Assembly: GCA_023014365.1 (NCBI GenBank)
Contig: JAEBUN010000002.1
Span: forward strand, 1,674,001 to 1,738,000
DNA length: 64,000 nucleotides
Reading direction: 5' to 3'
From: Lepiota brunneoincarnata
Taxonomy: Eukaryota; Basidiomycota; Agaricomycetes; Agaricales; Agaricaceae
Shown here: one piece after another, positions 33,669-45,241 of the stretch
How positions within the stretch are numbered: the first letter of the stretch is position 1
Layout: the number at the start of each line of letters is the position of its first letter
Notes under the pieces: generated by a model
What the model saw: the letters and a program-made list of their open reading frames with translations, nothing else
Told to the model about the DNA's origin: nothing
Database searches by the model: none
Position numbers and translations under genes: made by a program

Positions 33669-33828
33669 TGTTCCTAATGGGTTAAAATCCATCATAGTCT
33701 TCTCATCGCGCCGAGATATTGTAAATCGGGATCCGGGTCGGCATGCTCATTGCGTGAAATGAGAACATAAGCTAGCGCTACCTGTCAACCCCTCACCTCA
33801 GACAAACGAGCCCCCGTCGTGCTCCTCG

Positions 33829-34435
33829 ATGACTTCCCTTTGGAAGCCAGCGACCATTTCCACAGCACTTACGGTCTTCGCCACATTACTCTTTCTTTCA
33901 ATCAGGAATGGGAGATACTGGCACCAGCCGTCTCAAATGATGAGTATGTCTTGATAGTCAGCCCCAAGTTCCCAATCTCTCACCCCGGGTGGCTTTTCAA
34001 GGTGTCCAAGATTGGTACGATAATTTGGACTCTACAGATGCAGTCACACTGGATGTGTTTGATACCACGTATTACGACTTTAACGAGGAGGGGACAAGGA
34101 ATTGGGAGTACATGCTTCCGCCTGGTGGAAATGGACACCTGGTCCAGTTGAACACCAGACCAGACGGAACACCAGCCACATACACTATCACGCTGTTTCA
34201 CCAGATGAAGTGCCTAGAGGTGTACCATCGCGATTATATGGACCCCTCTAGACCACCTTCGCCCCTTATCCGTCACTGCCTGAACTACCTGCGGCAGCAA
34301 GCTATATGTCAACTGGACACCAAGCTGGAGTCGGTCAAAAACATTGGAGCCGTATCTTCGAGATTTTATACAAGTATCTGTAAAGATTGGACAAAGATCT
34401 ATGATGCAGCGGAACTAGCTCCTTCTGTATTATAG
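33829..34435 (+). CDS. UstYa-like (DUF3328) protein U3, variant metal motifs
   Basis: Close relative of U1. The start at 33829 gives MTSLWKPATISTALTVFATLL, a membrane helix, then the body DWYDNLDSTDAVTLDVFDTTYYD, GHLVQLNTRPDGTP, TITLFHQMKCLEVYHRDYMD, PLIRHCLNYLRQQAICQLDT and SICKDWTKIYDAA, stopping at 34435. As in U1 the HxxHC motifs are HQMKC and LIRHC. One extra G near 33953 creates TGA-TAG in frame; removing it restores a reading matching U1 (SYSQPQVPN). About 200 residues. Membrane anchor plus lumenal domain is the family layout. Confidence 0.75.
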
Positions 34436-34660
34436 TAGCCACCCAGTAGCCATAGTTATCCCCCTCGTCCGCAATGTTCAAAGGAAAGAGACGAGGTCCA
34501 AGTATCCTTTAATTATTACACGGAGAACCCGCAAAGTACCCTCCCGCAGAAGGGAGGCATCTCAGATGTAAGGGGATCTCCAATCATGGCCCATTCTGCC
34601 TCCAGTTTCTCGGTGGTTTTGCTGACATGGTATAGTTGGATATCTACAGCACTAGTTTAA

Positions 34661-35934
34661 TCATCCACGGGCGGTTTTTGCAATCCACTTCTCTATCAAC
34701 TCGGCGATGACCAGATTATTCTTCTCCATAAACATCATATGACCGTTCCCGTGTATCCCAACATCTCCTATATTGATGTGTTCTACCCCAACGCCTGCTT
34801 GTCTGAGGTAGTTGACTGTACAACCATCATATACTGCATGAAAGCTGGACTCCGACGTCACCACAAGAATCGGCACTTTCATTAAGTTAACAAGTCTCCG
34901 TGCGGGGGAAGCTTGTTCGAAGCAGGTGAACAAGGAGGAGTTGCTCGCGACTACGCTCTGAAGGTCCTGAGGTGATGACAGTGGTGGGTCGTATGCGACT
35001 GGTATCTCAGTGATACCAAAGGGGCGGGCAGGTGCGACAGGAGGGAAGATGATGTTGATAAACGGTGGCCCAGTCGGTTCAAGAGCGATAATGGATTTGA
35101 TGAGGCTGGGTCTGGAATCCCCCAGAATCCAGCCCAAGGGACCAGATTGAGAATGGGTAAGGAGAATGACAGGCTAGAAGGTGGATCAGTGGATGATATG
35201 TTTAAAATACATCTCGTCATACTAACCCCGATCTTATCCAACAAGGCTGGTCCAGCGTTCTTCATCCTTGCAGATGTTTCCTCATCAGAAACAAGACTGG
35301 GTACGGTCGAGGCATAAAAGCTGTCGAATACAGGGTCACCCACACTTCCATTGCCTGGCCACTGAGTGTGCAATGTTGCTTGTGGCCATAGCTTGAATCG
35401 TTGTGTTGCAGTAAAGCGCGATTCAATGGCGAAAGTGTCGAAGGTGCTTTGTGGACCATCAGCGATGTTTTGAAAAGCCGATCTTGCGCGGACGGGTTGG
35501 TCTACGATGTACATCTAAAACTTCTGCTTAGATATCCATGTACATACTAAACGAAAGTCTTTGACCCCACCTCGTAGCCTTTGTTAAGAAAGAAGTCTGC
35601 CCATCCCGGACGTCCATCAGGAGTGTTGAGGAAATTGGTGCCCGTCATTCCTGATGATGCACAACAGTGGGGCGTGGTAAGTCCATGCTTCAGTATTTCA
35701 TTGTTCTCTCTCACCACGTCCATGGATTACAAGCAAGGGAAGACGGTGGGTAACACGCTGAGGAGTCAGGCGCTCAACATACATTGCCCCTTCCATGATA
35801 CTCGAGTTCCCCTGTGCGATATAGGTTCCTCCGACGTAGAAGTAAGATCTGCGGTGGGGTGTTCCCTCGAAAGCTCTAGTTTGAGCGTGAGCCCCAACGG
35901 CGAAGAGACTGAGTATTGCCAGCAGAGGGATCAT
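34661..35934 (-). CDS. Secreted alpha/beta hydrolase
   Basis: Secreted alpha/beta-fold hydrolase with the fungal esterase-like layout. The start at 35934 gives the signal peptide MIPLLAILSLFAVGAHAQ; an upstream in-frame Met would add residues ahead of it. Then RSYFYVGGTYIAQ, PLLVIHG (oxyanion strand), GTNFLNTPDGRPGWADFFL and YIVDQPVRARS. After an intron comes the nucleophile elbow LLTHSQSGPLGW, then ALEPTGPPF, KVPILVVTSESSFH and the catalytic-His segment GNGHMMFMEKNN. The end is TARG at 34661. The elbow reads THSQS rather than GHSxG. Three introns, no frame break. Substrate unknown. It lies between U3 and 7TM-D. Confidence 0.85.
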
Positions 35935-36308
35935 TGCCGTACGTGTGAGTGGACCAACCCAGCCCATTGAATTAACCACGAAGGTTTCGCCCACCCGCAG
36001 CTTTTATAGGCCAAAAAAGAAGCCCAAACCCGTCGACCATTTCTCATTAACGCTGGGGCGTTTAATTCTGGAAGGGTCCGCCGCTGTGGTGGTGCGAATG
36101 CAAATTGAAATTCTCCGATTCTTCCCAGTCCTGCTTCTGGAAGCATTAGCTCACGGGTAGCTAGCGGGGCTGCCTCGTGGTACAACTACGGCATGCACAG
36201 ACTAAGCATTTAGGTCATTTCACCGACGACTACAAGACTACGTTTCTGCTTAATGCTGAGTGACTGCCATCAAACAAGGGCACAGGAAGCCTGCGAAAAC
36301 CCACATTC

Positions 36309-37582
36309 TTACACCCCAACTTGCTTCGCACCAGGTCCGTTAGCCACCTCGGAGAGTTCAAAGTGCGTGACACTCTGGTCTCCCGACTGCGAGTGCGTTT
36401 TAGTAAACATGGTGCCAAGTTCTGCACCGCCTGTATTTCGATGCTTGGTGGTGAAAACCTGCTCTGTGTTCGTTTTCCAGGCTCTTCCTCGGGAAATGCG
36501 GTATATGATCAACAACAAGGCGATGATCTGCGACGGCGTGTCCATCAGTTCTTCGCATATTCAGTGGGTTTGATAAATTACCTGTATATCCGGCAGGGTA
36601 CCAAGGAAAACATTCTGGATAGGGTTGTTCACAGCATATAAGTCCAAGGAAGATAATAGACCAGATCGAATACAGGGCAGATGACTCGATTATCATTGTT
36701 GCTATGCTCAGGTATTGCTTGGCATGAGGCGAGTCCCCTGCATGGATTCACGTAATCAACAAATATTCTCGACGTGTGTTGTTCCCATGGGCACTCACTA
36801 AGGCCCATTGCATGAATATACTGTTTCCTTGCAGTTAACAACCGGAAGGTTATCAAAACGGTAGCAATAATGGTGAGTGCTGCCGTCAAGGAGTAATATG
36901 CCAGTGCAAAAGGGACGGCAACTGATGACCAAAACGATTGGGTCGGACGGGAAGATTCAAAGATAATGACAATGCTCATGGCTGGGTTCCCAGATGAGCG
37001 ATGTTATATAGACGAGACGAAGGCGCTCACAGAAGGATGCCATGAAGATTAGGCAAGGAATTGCGATAATTAACCAGGCATATTTCTTGACGCTCCAAAG
37101 GACATACAGACGCCAGACCTGAAAAAAATAGCAATCAATTGAGTAGATGCTTCAATTATGTGCCAGCCACGTACGATCATAGCATCTGTCATCCAGTTGA
37201 CGAAGAAATAAGTGACAATCCCGAGTATGCTATAAGGCGCAGAGAAAGCGAATAGAGTATATGCTGACGGTCCAGCTGGGAAAAGGCGCTCGTTCACATA
37301 GGCATATCGTGTGTCGAGATTGTTCGATACCAGGTAGAGGCCACCGCAGATGGTGATGATGGTAGTATAAACCAGCATAAATGTCGCCTGTCGCCTCCTC
37401 TCCGGATTTCGGAGCTGGGCATATAAAGTATGGGCGCAGATACAGTAAAGGGTTAATGCGACTCCGTAGCCGAGTCCATCTAGGGTGGTTGCGGCAACAA
37501 GGCCTACAGCGTCGTTCAGTATGTCAAGTGAGGACTCGGTGGTGGGGGCCCAGGTGGAGGGGTCATTTGGGTCGCCGCTCAT
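36309..37582 (-). CDS. Seven-helix membrane protein, copy D (one frame break)
   Basis: Fourth 7TM paralogue, closest to copy A. The start MSGDPNDPSTWAPTTESSLD at 37582 leads to FMLVYTTIITICGGLYLVSN, GIVTYFFVNWMTDAM, VWRLYVLWSVKKYAWL and MSIVIIFESSRPTQSFW, with introns at the same places as A. An extra base at about 36642 breaks the frame within LGLYAVNNPIQNVF, where copy A reads through. The tail ends ...NGPGAKQVGV at 36309. No E gene accompanies this copy. Its downstream neighbour is the intact hydrolase. Confidence 0.75.
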
Positions 37583-37679
37583 TACTTCCTTGGAGTTCAG
37601 CTGGAGTGTGACGGATTACACAGGGCCAAAGCAGAGCTTGTCAATAAGACGATTCTGCACATTGTTCTTATAATCACTA

Positions 37680-37870
37680 GACCTTTTGCTTCGGACTGCC
37701 TCTCACGATGTTCATGGACCACAAACAAGAGAAGAGCCTGAGTGACATTGCCCAAAATACGGCCTCTTGTGGAGCGTTCCCTGGGCTCTATTTTGAGCGT
37801 GAATCCCAGGTCAAATATTGCATGCAGAAAGGCCATCATCACAATACGTGTGGCCAATCAATTGTCACAC
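37680..37870 (-). pseudogene. Second alpha/beta hydrolase remnant (5' part)
   Basis: By eye this stretch aligns with the signal-peptide exon and first intron region of the intact hydrolase (compare 35710-35945), for example the shared blocks around GTTCATGGACCACAAACAAG and TTGAGCGTGA. It has no usable frame and nothing of the catalytic part. It lies just upstream of 7TM-D. Confidence 0.55.
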
Positions 37871-38028
37871 CCACGCAGCCTTTGCGCTGTCGATGCTTCC
37901 CATGGACCCTGAAGGGCCACCACCCTGGTTGTGAACTGAGATCCTCTTCCTCGAGCACCGTTTTTGGAAGTAAAAGTTGGGCTACCTCAACATATATCCA
38001 GTAACTATCATATAATACAAACATATCC

Positions 38029-38476
38029 TCAAAACAATTTAGGTAGACGTATTGTATCCCGAGCATCTAAGCGAACCAAGAACGCTTCTACGTTCTGTAC
38101 CGTTGACTTCTGGGTGTTGAGCGCATTCCGAGAGTTCTTCTGAGCTTGGTCAGTAGGGGTACATGTGTGTCCCGACTTCTCCCCTGCATCCAGAATCTGA
38201 GCTCGCCCGTCCGCTTGTCTAATTGGCCAACTTACCATTGACGTTAACTGCCATTTGGCACGTTTACGCCCCGTTCGGGTGGTATTAGGATTGGATAATG
38301 CGGCTTCTGAAGGAGCCAAAGTATGTTGGGGTCAGAACCAAATCATGGATAATTGGAATTATCCACTTACTGTAGCCCGCAGCAACATGATCTTTGTCTT
38401 TCCTCCTAAACAGGTTGCCTCTGAAAGTACGATGGGTTGTTGGAGTCTGAGCTCTACGGCGGCCAAAAAAGGGCAT
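38029..38476 (-). CDS. Small basic conserved fungal protein
   Basis: A small, Arg/Lys/Thr-rich protein of a type common in mushroom genomes, function unknown. Exon 1 starts MPFFGRRRAQTPTTHRTFRG and continues FRRKDKDHVAAGYK. After an intron (GTAAGT...CTTCAG) it reads AALSNPNTTRTGRKRAKWQL, the family signature NPNTTxxGRKxAK. The third exon, after another intron, ends RLDARDTIRLPKLF at 38029 and does not match the pattern I expect for the C-terminus, so the last splice may be wrong. No membrane or secretion signal. Confidence 0.6.
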
Positions 38477-38827
38477 TTCAAAAAGTGGAGTGTTGCACGG
38501 AAATTCAAAAAACTTTGTAAGGTGTGTTTGGGAGTGTGCACAAGCAAAATGGCCAAGTCGTATTTATGCTCTTCCTGGGAAGTACGTCAGTTGTGGGGTA
38601 GCCACTTTCTGCTCCAGCAACTCCACAACGACTCCATGGCCGCAACTTGTTGACCTCGTTTGTGCACTGTAGCTTGAGGTGCTCCATCTTGGAGCGCTTC
38701 TTACGCCACGAGGGCAGCATACATCATGAACTACCGGCACCAGAAGGCACAAGGATACAAGAAACTGAATATAACAGCAGCTAGTTGGGTTCCTGATTTA
38801 CAAGTATCAGAATCAAAAAACACGATC

Positions 38828-41292
38828 TCAAGTACTCTTCGCGTTATCCTGCGGCCACTGAACAATACGTACAGAGCTACCGACCAACTCGAAATTATGG
38901 GTCAAAACCCCGTTCCCTGTGTCGAGGACGAGTTTGTACGAGCCGCTGTAGATCTGAAGATCACCTGTTTCATCAGCGCGGGCGACTGAGCCAAGTGTAA
39001 CTTTGAGATCGACTACAGAGGACGATCCAGGCCTGGTGTTGTGCGCGCGAGCATAAGCAACGAGTTCCTTGTTTGGGTGAGGAGCGGGGCCACCATCACC
39101 ACTGAGGAATAGGAGGGCTACGTAGTCGGATGTGATACGTCCAGTATTGCGAATGTGAACTTGGAATGTGTCGAATGTGGCGAGATCCAGGGGGCCATTG
39201 TGGCTAGCGCGGACCAATTGTTGTATGTTATAACGTGCGCTCGGCTGGCGTTGCCAGGAGAAATCGAAAGTGGTAAAGTGCAAGCCATGTCCGAATTGGA
39301 GCACAGGGGTGTCTTTGTACCACTTGTATGTGCGCCCGGGATTGGTGTCACTCGGACGAAGCGACATGTCTGTCATTCCAACCTGGTTGGTATATTCTGC
39401 GGGGTACTGTGTGATTGGAAGACGACCTGAGGGGGCTACAGCGCCAGTGATTATATCAAACAGCGCAGTACCACCACTTTGGCCTGGGTAGCCAGCCCAA
39501 ATAATCGCACGTACCTAGTATTGGCTGGTCAGCTAGAATCGTTCTGGGCTTGAGGCACATACCGCTTTGTTTGAGATGAGTTGTGTATCATCGACCTGAC
39601 CCCCACCAAATTGCAACACGATGACAGGTTTCCCCAGTGACGCGAGTTGTGCAATCAAGTCCAGTTGGTTGCCCGTCCATGTGATAGTGAGGCGGTCCCT
39701 CGATTCCCTCTCGATATTCTGGTCAATGCCTCCAGCAAAGACAATTACGTCACTTGAGTTCGCGGCGTTAATGGCCTCTGCGAAGCCGGCATTGGAAGCA
39801 GTGTTTGTCCCCGTTCCAGCAGCGAATTTTACTTTGAATCCAGCGTTGATGGCTCCTTGAAGTGGGCTTACGAGGAACGGTGCGACACCAAAATAATTAC
39901 CTTGCATGTCGACCGTCGCATTTGCATAAGGCCCAACGATAGCCAAATTCTTGATATTTGGTGAAAGAGGAAGGAGCCCATCGTTCTTCAGGAGAACAAT
40001 GCCTTCGACAGCAGCTTTGTGGGCAAGAGCCTGAGCCTGAGGTGTGTTAATATCTGACCAGTCGAGCTGCCTATACGGCTGGGATTCTGGGGGATCGAAG
40101 TATCCAAGCCTAGATCACGTCGTTGTTAGCTTTTCTTGTTGCGGGGAGACAAACTTGTGTGCAGCTGTACCTCATCAAAGACGTGTACTGTCGAGTTAGA
40201 GCACGCTCTAAATCGGCCCTGGTGATCAATGATTGGTTCAAGGCAATGGGAAGGTTGTTTCCAAAAGTCTCCCCACAGTCAACATCTGTTCCAGCTTTCA
40301 AGGCATCGCCAGCAGCCTCAGCCAATGACCCCGTGAAATGATGCGTGCTGAAAATATTGTTGACAGCATCACAATCCGACGTCACCCAGCGGTCGTTGTT
40401 GAAACCCCAATGGTCACGGAGGATGTCTTGCAGAAGGTAGGAACTTGCACAAGCAGGAATGCCATTGACGGAATTGTAGCTGCACATGACGGATGCAACT
40501 TTGGCATCACGTACGCAGCTTTGGAAGGGGGGAAGATAATATTTGCTCAGGTCCTGAAGGGAGACCTGAGCATCAAAGTGAAATCTGTCAATGCCCTCCC
40601 AATTTTCTAGATCATACGCTGCAAAGTGTTTGCAGTCCGCAGCAACTTTGAAATATGGTCGGGGATCGATTCCACCTTGTAAGCCATCGATAAGGTTGAG
40701 CACATATTGTGAGATGTGGAAAGGGTCCTCTCCCTGGGGTTTCCTGACCGCGGCCCCAGCGAGGATCTTTGAATGGGTTGATGTTGGGAGTGAAAAAGTC
40801 GAGTCCCGCGCGACCAAAATTATTGAATGCACGAGCCTCCGTACTGATGACGGTAGCAATAGCTTTGATTAAAGCGTCATCGAAGGTTGCACCGAGGATA
40901 ATTGGTTGTGGGAAGGATGTAGCAGAGCTGAACTCGCCCGCTGGAGCGAATGTGACACCGGGACTGGAGGCAACACCGTGCTGCAAAACACGTAAGATCG
41001 TTGTATCAGGCTTCAAGACATAAAGATGACATACCAGAGCCTCGGACCACCATTGATATGGGGGTAAGCCGAGACGAGGAACACCGGGGGACACATTGTT
41101 AGTGTTTTGAGCTAGTTCTTGATCCGTAAACATATTGACCAGACCGCGTGCGCGCGTCGCTGGGTCCTTCGTGGTGTCACAGACGATGGTGGTTTTCAGG
41201 GGCCCATTCCTGCAATCAGGGAAGGAATAGTCGAATTGCGCAAGCACAGGGCTCGCCACAAGGGCAAGAGTAGAGACAGTGAGTAAAATCAT
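38828..41292 (-). CDS. GH3 beta-xylosidase-type glycosidase (secreted)
   Basis: Secreted GH3 enzyme of the fungal beta-xylosidase group, releasing xylose from xylooligosaccharides during plant cell wall breakdown. The start MILLTVSTLALVASPVLAQ at 41292 is a signal peptide. Then [58 protein letters not shown] and RWVTSDCDAVNNI with the nucleophile Asp. The C-terminal domain has VLLKNDGLLPLSP, AIVGPYANATVDMQGNYFG, FAGGIDQNIERESRDR and WAGYPGQSGGTALFDIITG, then a fibronectin-III-like end, stopping at 38828. About 750 residues. A single frame break at about 40733 (one G too many) lies in ETPGEDPFH. The beta-xylosidase call rests on overall pattern. Confidence 0.9.
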
Positions 41293-41917
41293 GTCACCCT
41301 TGGCATTCCAGAAACTGGAAGCAGCTCCTTATAATATTTGGAACCCCGGGAGTAATCGCTGACGTCTTCTTCATACATAATAAGTCCAAAGACGCAACAT
41401 GCTTGGTCCTTGCTCATTCTCTACAGCTGCATGGAAGATCTGGAACTTGGGGTCACGAGTGGGTGCGCGGTCCGTCAAAAGTAGCGAATGACCTCTAGGA
41501 CAGTTCTCACTGGAGACTACCGAAGCATGGCAAAGCTTCCTAAAAGTCGTCCAGTGCTGGTTATAGACTGACGAGGACACTCGTGTGTGAATGTTATGTT
41601 TTTAGAAACGATATCGCAGTGGTCACAGCCAGAGGAGCACACCGAATGTTGGGATGCCGGGGCGAGGAAGTTGAGGAAGTTGATCCAGGTGCATATCCGT
41701 GAGATAGTAGCTGATTAAACCGACCTGATCAAACTGATACACCCAAGAAAGCACAGTCGTTGCACTTTGCCATGCAGGACTAACTTGGTGCATGTGTAGT
41801 CTCACATGCCCATACGCACTTGACCCAGCCTGGCAGTCCCTGCCATGCCACACGCGTAAAATAACACATTTAGGACGTTATGCTGAAGAGAGCACAAGGG
41901 ATTCGTTATCTTTCACT

Positions 41918-43945
41918 ATGTTCATCCGAAACCTGCTTACCCTCGTTCTTGCCTTGGTTTATATCGCTGATGCCACGCGTTCCCCTCTACCCGTTCGAAA
42001 ATATGCTGGAGAGGTAGTGCCTGGCTCTTACATCGTCAAGGTTAAGAATGGAGTTAGTCCCACGAATATATCCCAGGGAATCGGGAAGCGGGTGAAAACC
42101 TTTTCCGACAAAGTTTTCCATGGTTTCATTGGTACGCTACACAGAGATGGCCTTTTGATCGTACAGTCTTATGCGGCGTTTTCTGAAGCAACTCTTAAAG
42201 AGGAAGAAGTGATAGACTTGTTAAACTCCCCTGACGTCGAATATGTCGAAGAGGATGGCATCTTTCATGTCTCGAACATAAGCGACGCTTCAATACTTGC
42301 CCCGATTTCCCAGTAAGCGCAGAGTCAATGTTGAGCTGGAGCTCACAGTCACCCTTGAAGAATCAATGCACCGTGGAACCTCGCTCGCTTGAGTCAAGAC
42401 ACGCCCGTCGGCAATCCTCCGTACACCTATACATATGGCCCTGCTGCTGGGGCAGGTGTTGACATCTACGTAGTTGGTAAGCCTGCTCAATTTAAAGATT
42501 CTTCGTCAAACATCTCCCCCCCCCCCCTCCCAGATACCGGTCAGTAATGCAATCTAGAAATGGCGCCGAAACACTCAACAGTTTTGCTTACGAAGGCGTT
42601 TTTATCCAACACGTAGGTTCAGTGACCCTCGACGAAGGATGACTCAAGTTTTGCCTTCTCTTCGCAGAGCGAGTTTGGAGGCCGAGCCAGCTGGGGTGCC
42701 ACTTTTGGTGGTTTTGCGTAAGCCCAGGATCTCGTCCATGTCCCGGCTCCTCTTACCTTGAATCACAGCAATGTCGATGGAAACGGTCATGGTGAATTTT
42801 TTTTTGGTTTTGTCTTTGCCTCTCACAAACTCCCTTATCTTTCGTCAGGAACACATATAGCGTGAGGCGATACAACCTAATATCTACACCGAACCTCAAA
42901 TATTTTCATTAGTGGCACCACAGCGGGGACGACGTTCGGAGTCGCCAAGGTATCTATAATTACTATTTCGTGGGACTGTCAGTCTCCCGACTTCCGTAAC
43001 TCAGAAAGCCAATATTATCGCTGTCAAAGTGTTGAGTGATGCCGGGTATGTTTATTCGACAAAGTTTGTTATCATACCTGGGAATAAAGGATCCATACAG
43101 ATCAGGTTCATTGGCAGACATGTTCGCTGTTACCTTGTGTGTGATCGAGGTCCACTGATTCTCGGTGTAGCATTGCCGGCCTTTCGTGGGTTGCAGGTAA
43201 TGTGCGAAGCACAGGAAGAAAATCTATTGTGCTTCTGGCTGTGGGTGGTGCAGCGTCCACAGCTCTGGATAACGCCGTTATCAATGTCCGTCGCCCAACA
43301 TATTGTTGTACGGTTGATCATTGGTACATTCTCTGCATAGGTTATTAATACTGGCATTACGGTTGTGGTACGGCCACGACGCACGACCAGTATTTCTCCA
43401 CACGCTCATTATTTGGTGCCCTAGACTGTCGCAGGGGTATCCAACGCCGATGCTGTTGACTTCAGCCCTGCCAGAGTGGCGCAGGCGATCACTGTTGCTG
43501 CAAGCACACAAACCGACGGAGCAGCCAGTTTCAGTAACTGGGGTGCCATTGTCGATCTCTATGCTCCAGGACAGAACATCGTTAGCGCGTGGATCGGTAG
43601 TCCAACGGTATGCCCCAGCTTTCATAACCCACCTCAGATTTCCTTCCCTGATTTCCTCTCCTCGCAAAGGCGACAGCGAATCTCTCCGGGGTATCGATGG
43701 TGAGCATCTTTGGGATGGTTTGATTCTGGCATTTCCCCGATGACGTGGTGACTGCGATCCAGGCCGCGGCTCATGTTGCAGGTCTCGCGGCATACATTCT
43801 CAGCCTGACTGGGCCTATCCCACCCGCAACGGTGGCTAATGACATGGTCATCATGAGTGTCAAAAATGTCTTGACCGGTGTCCGAGCTGGGACTGCCAAT
43901 CGGCTCGCTAGCAACAATGTCGGTCGTATTGGTATCACTATTTAA
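41918..43945 (+). CDS. Proteinase K-type subtilase with I9 propeptide
   Basis: Secreted S8A serine protease. Signal peptide [19 protein letters not shown], inhibitor-type propeptide ([10 protein letters not shown] ... YVEEDGIFH), then mature [10 protein letters not shown]. Triad in order: Asp in VDIYVVDTG, His in DGNGHGTHIAG, Ser in GVSMAAAHVAG, with oxyanion-side segments SGRK-like [16 protein letters not shown] and [23 protein letters not shown], and [17 protein letters not shown]. About 14 introns of 40-65 nt join without a frame break; one separates the two bases of the DTG exon, only 6 nt long. The serine motif differs from the usual GTSMASPHVAG. Upstream neighbour GH3 is divergent. Confidence 0.88.
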
Positions 43946-45241
43946 CATTGATTTTGTTTACTTAAATATGCTATCGTCGACCAATGTCCCTCATTAGTGC
44001 TTTGGAATGCATGTCCCCGGCGCCGACTTAAACCCCTCCTCCGCGGAACCCGACCTCAACCCAGGTCTCCCTCCCATTTTGTTTTCTTTGGCACAAGTTC
44101 TAGACATTCTTACTCCCATGGGGAAACGCACAGAACTGGATGTTGATGTAAGAATATGTAGATCCCCTCTAACAACACCCATGGACACTCAGCTAAAGGT
44201 TCGACACACGAGGCGCTTGGGGAATGCGCCACTTGTATTTTCTGGACCTCGCGGTATTACGAGTGCACTCTGAAGGATATACAGAGTCACCCTGTCGTTA
44301 TCAAAGACGTTGGTTGTTCGGACTCCGAGGCTCGAGCCCCAAACCTACCTGTCATTCCCAGCCATCGGTGTTATCACTACCTCTGACTGCCAGCCTGTCA
44401 TAAAACACCGGGGTGAGACTCGGGATTGAGCAATGAGGCAGTGTTGGACGCCGGTTATCTAGCTCGTTGCTCCTCGTCGCTCTCGTGGGTGATCTAAGCG
44501 GGGGGTTGGATGGATAATCGCCTGCTGGTAACGGACGCCGGCTATGACGAATGCTGCTGTCAATTAAGGGTCCAGACCCGCGCGCATCATCAAAGGATGC
44601 TGATCGCTACATAACACAATCTGCAGCGACGTCATGATACCTTACGGCGTCGTCATATCACCCGAAAAGGATAGCTCGACATCATTCGTCACAATGACTT
44701 CAGCTGATTTGTTTTATATTCCCAGAGACTATAGACACAAAAACCAAAGTATGGTTCCTCGCCATTCCTATATCAACAGAACCTCACATCCCTCGACCAC
44801 CGGGATGTGAGCTGAACAACATATTGTCCACCGCCCAAAGAGAAGAGCAACAAAAAAAAAAGAAGAGAAAATGTGATCAAAGTGGAGGGAAATAATACAC
44901 AGGGTCGTTCGGGTAAGCACATATTGTCCATGATATGCGCAAGCCCAAGGCTGAGTATGCGATGTAACGTAGTCGTGCAAGAACGGCAAGTGTACAATAT
45001 TTTCGTGAGCAGTCATGGGCATGGTAAGAGACGCTCCATCAAAGCTTCCCGCACGGCAGGAGTTTCCGGAGTGGCAAATACAAGGCGTGAAGGAGATTTT
45101 GCTATACATGGCATTCGTGCCTAGCGGCGCGCACAATAGGTGAAAGCGGGGGAAGGGCCGGAGCAGGTAACGCGGTCAACTAGAGGTGGACGATAGGGTA
45201 GGTAGGTCATGTCACATGAGTATAATTTTTATGTGGCCGAG
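43946..45241. other. Intergenic, no gene seen
   Basis: About 1.3 kb between the subtilase and the 3' end of the bZIP gene. Short frames exist but show no motif, signal peptide or splice plan that I can support. Part should be 3' untranslated sequence of both genes. Confidence 0.45.

Noticed and set aside
38560..38760. A WRKKR-containing minus-strand frame resembling ribosomal protein L41
   Set aside because: Only five residues match, and the rest lacks the uniform Lys/Arg composition and length of L41.
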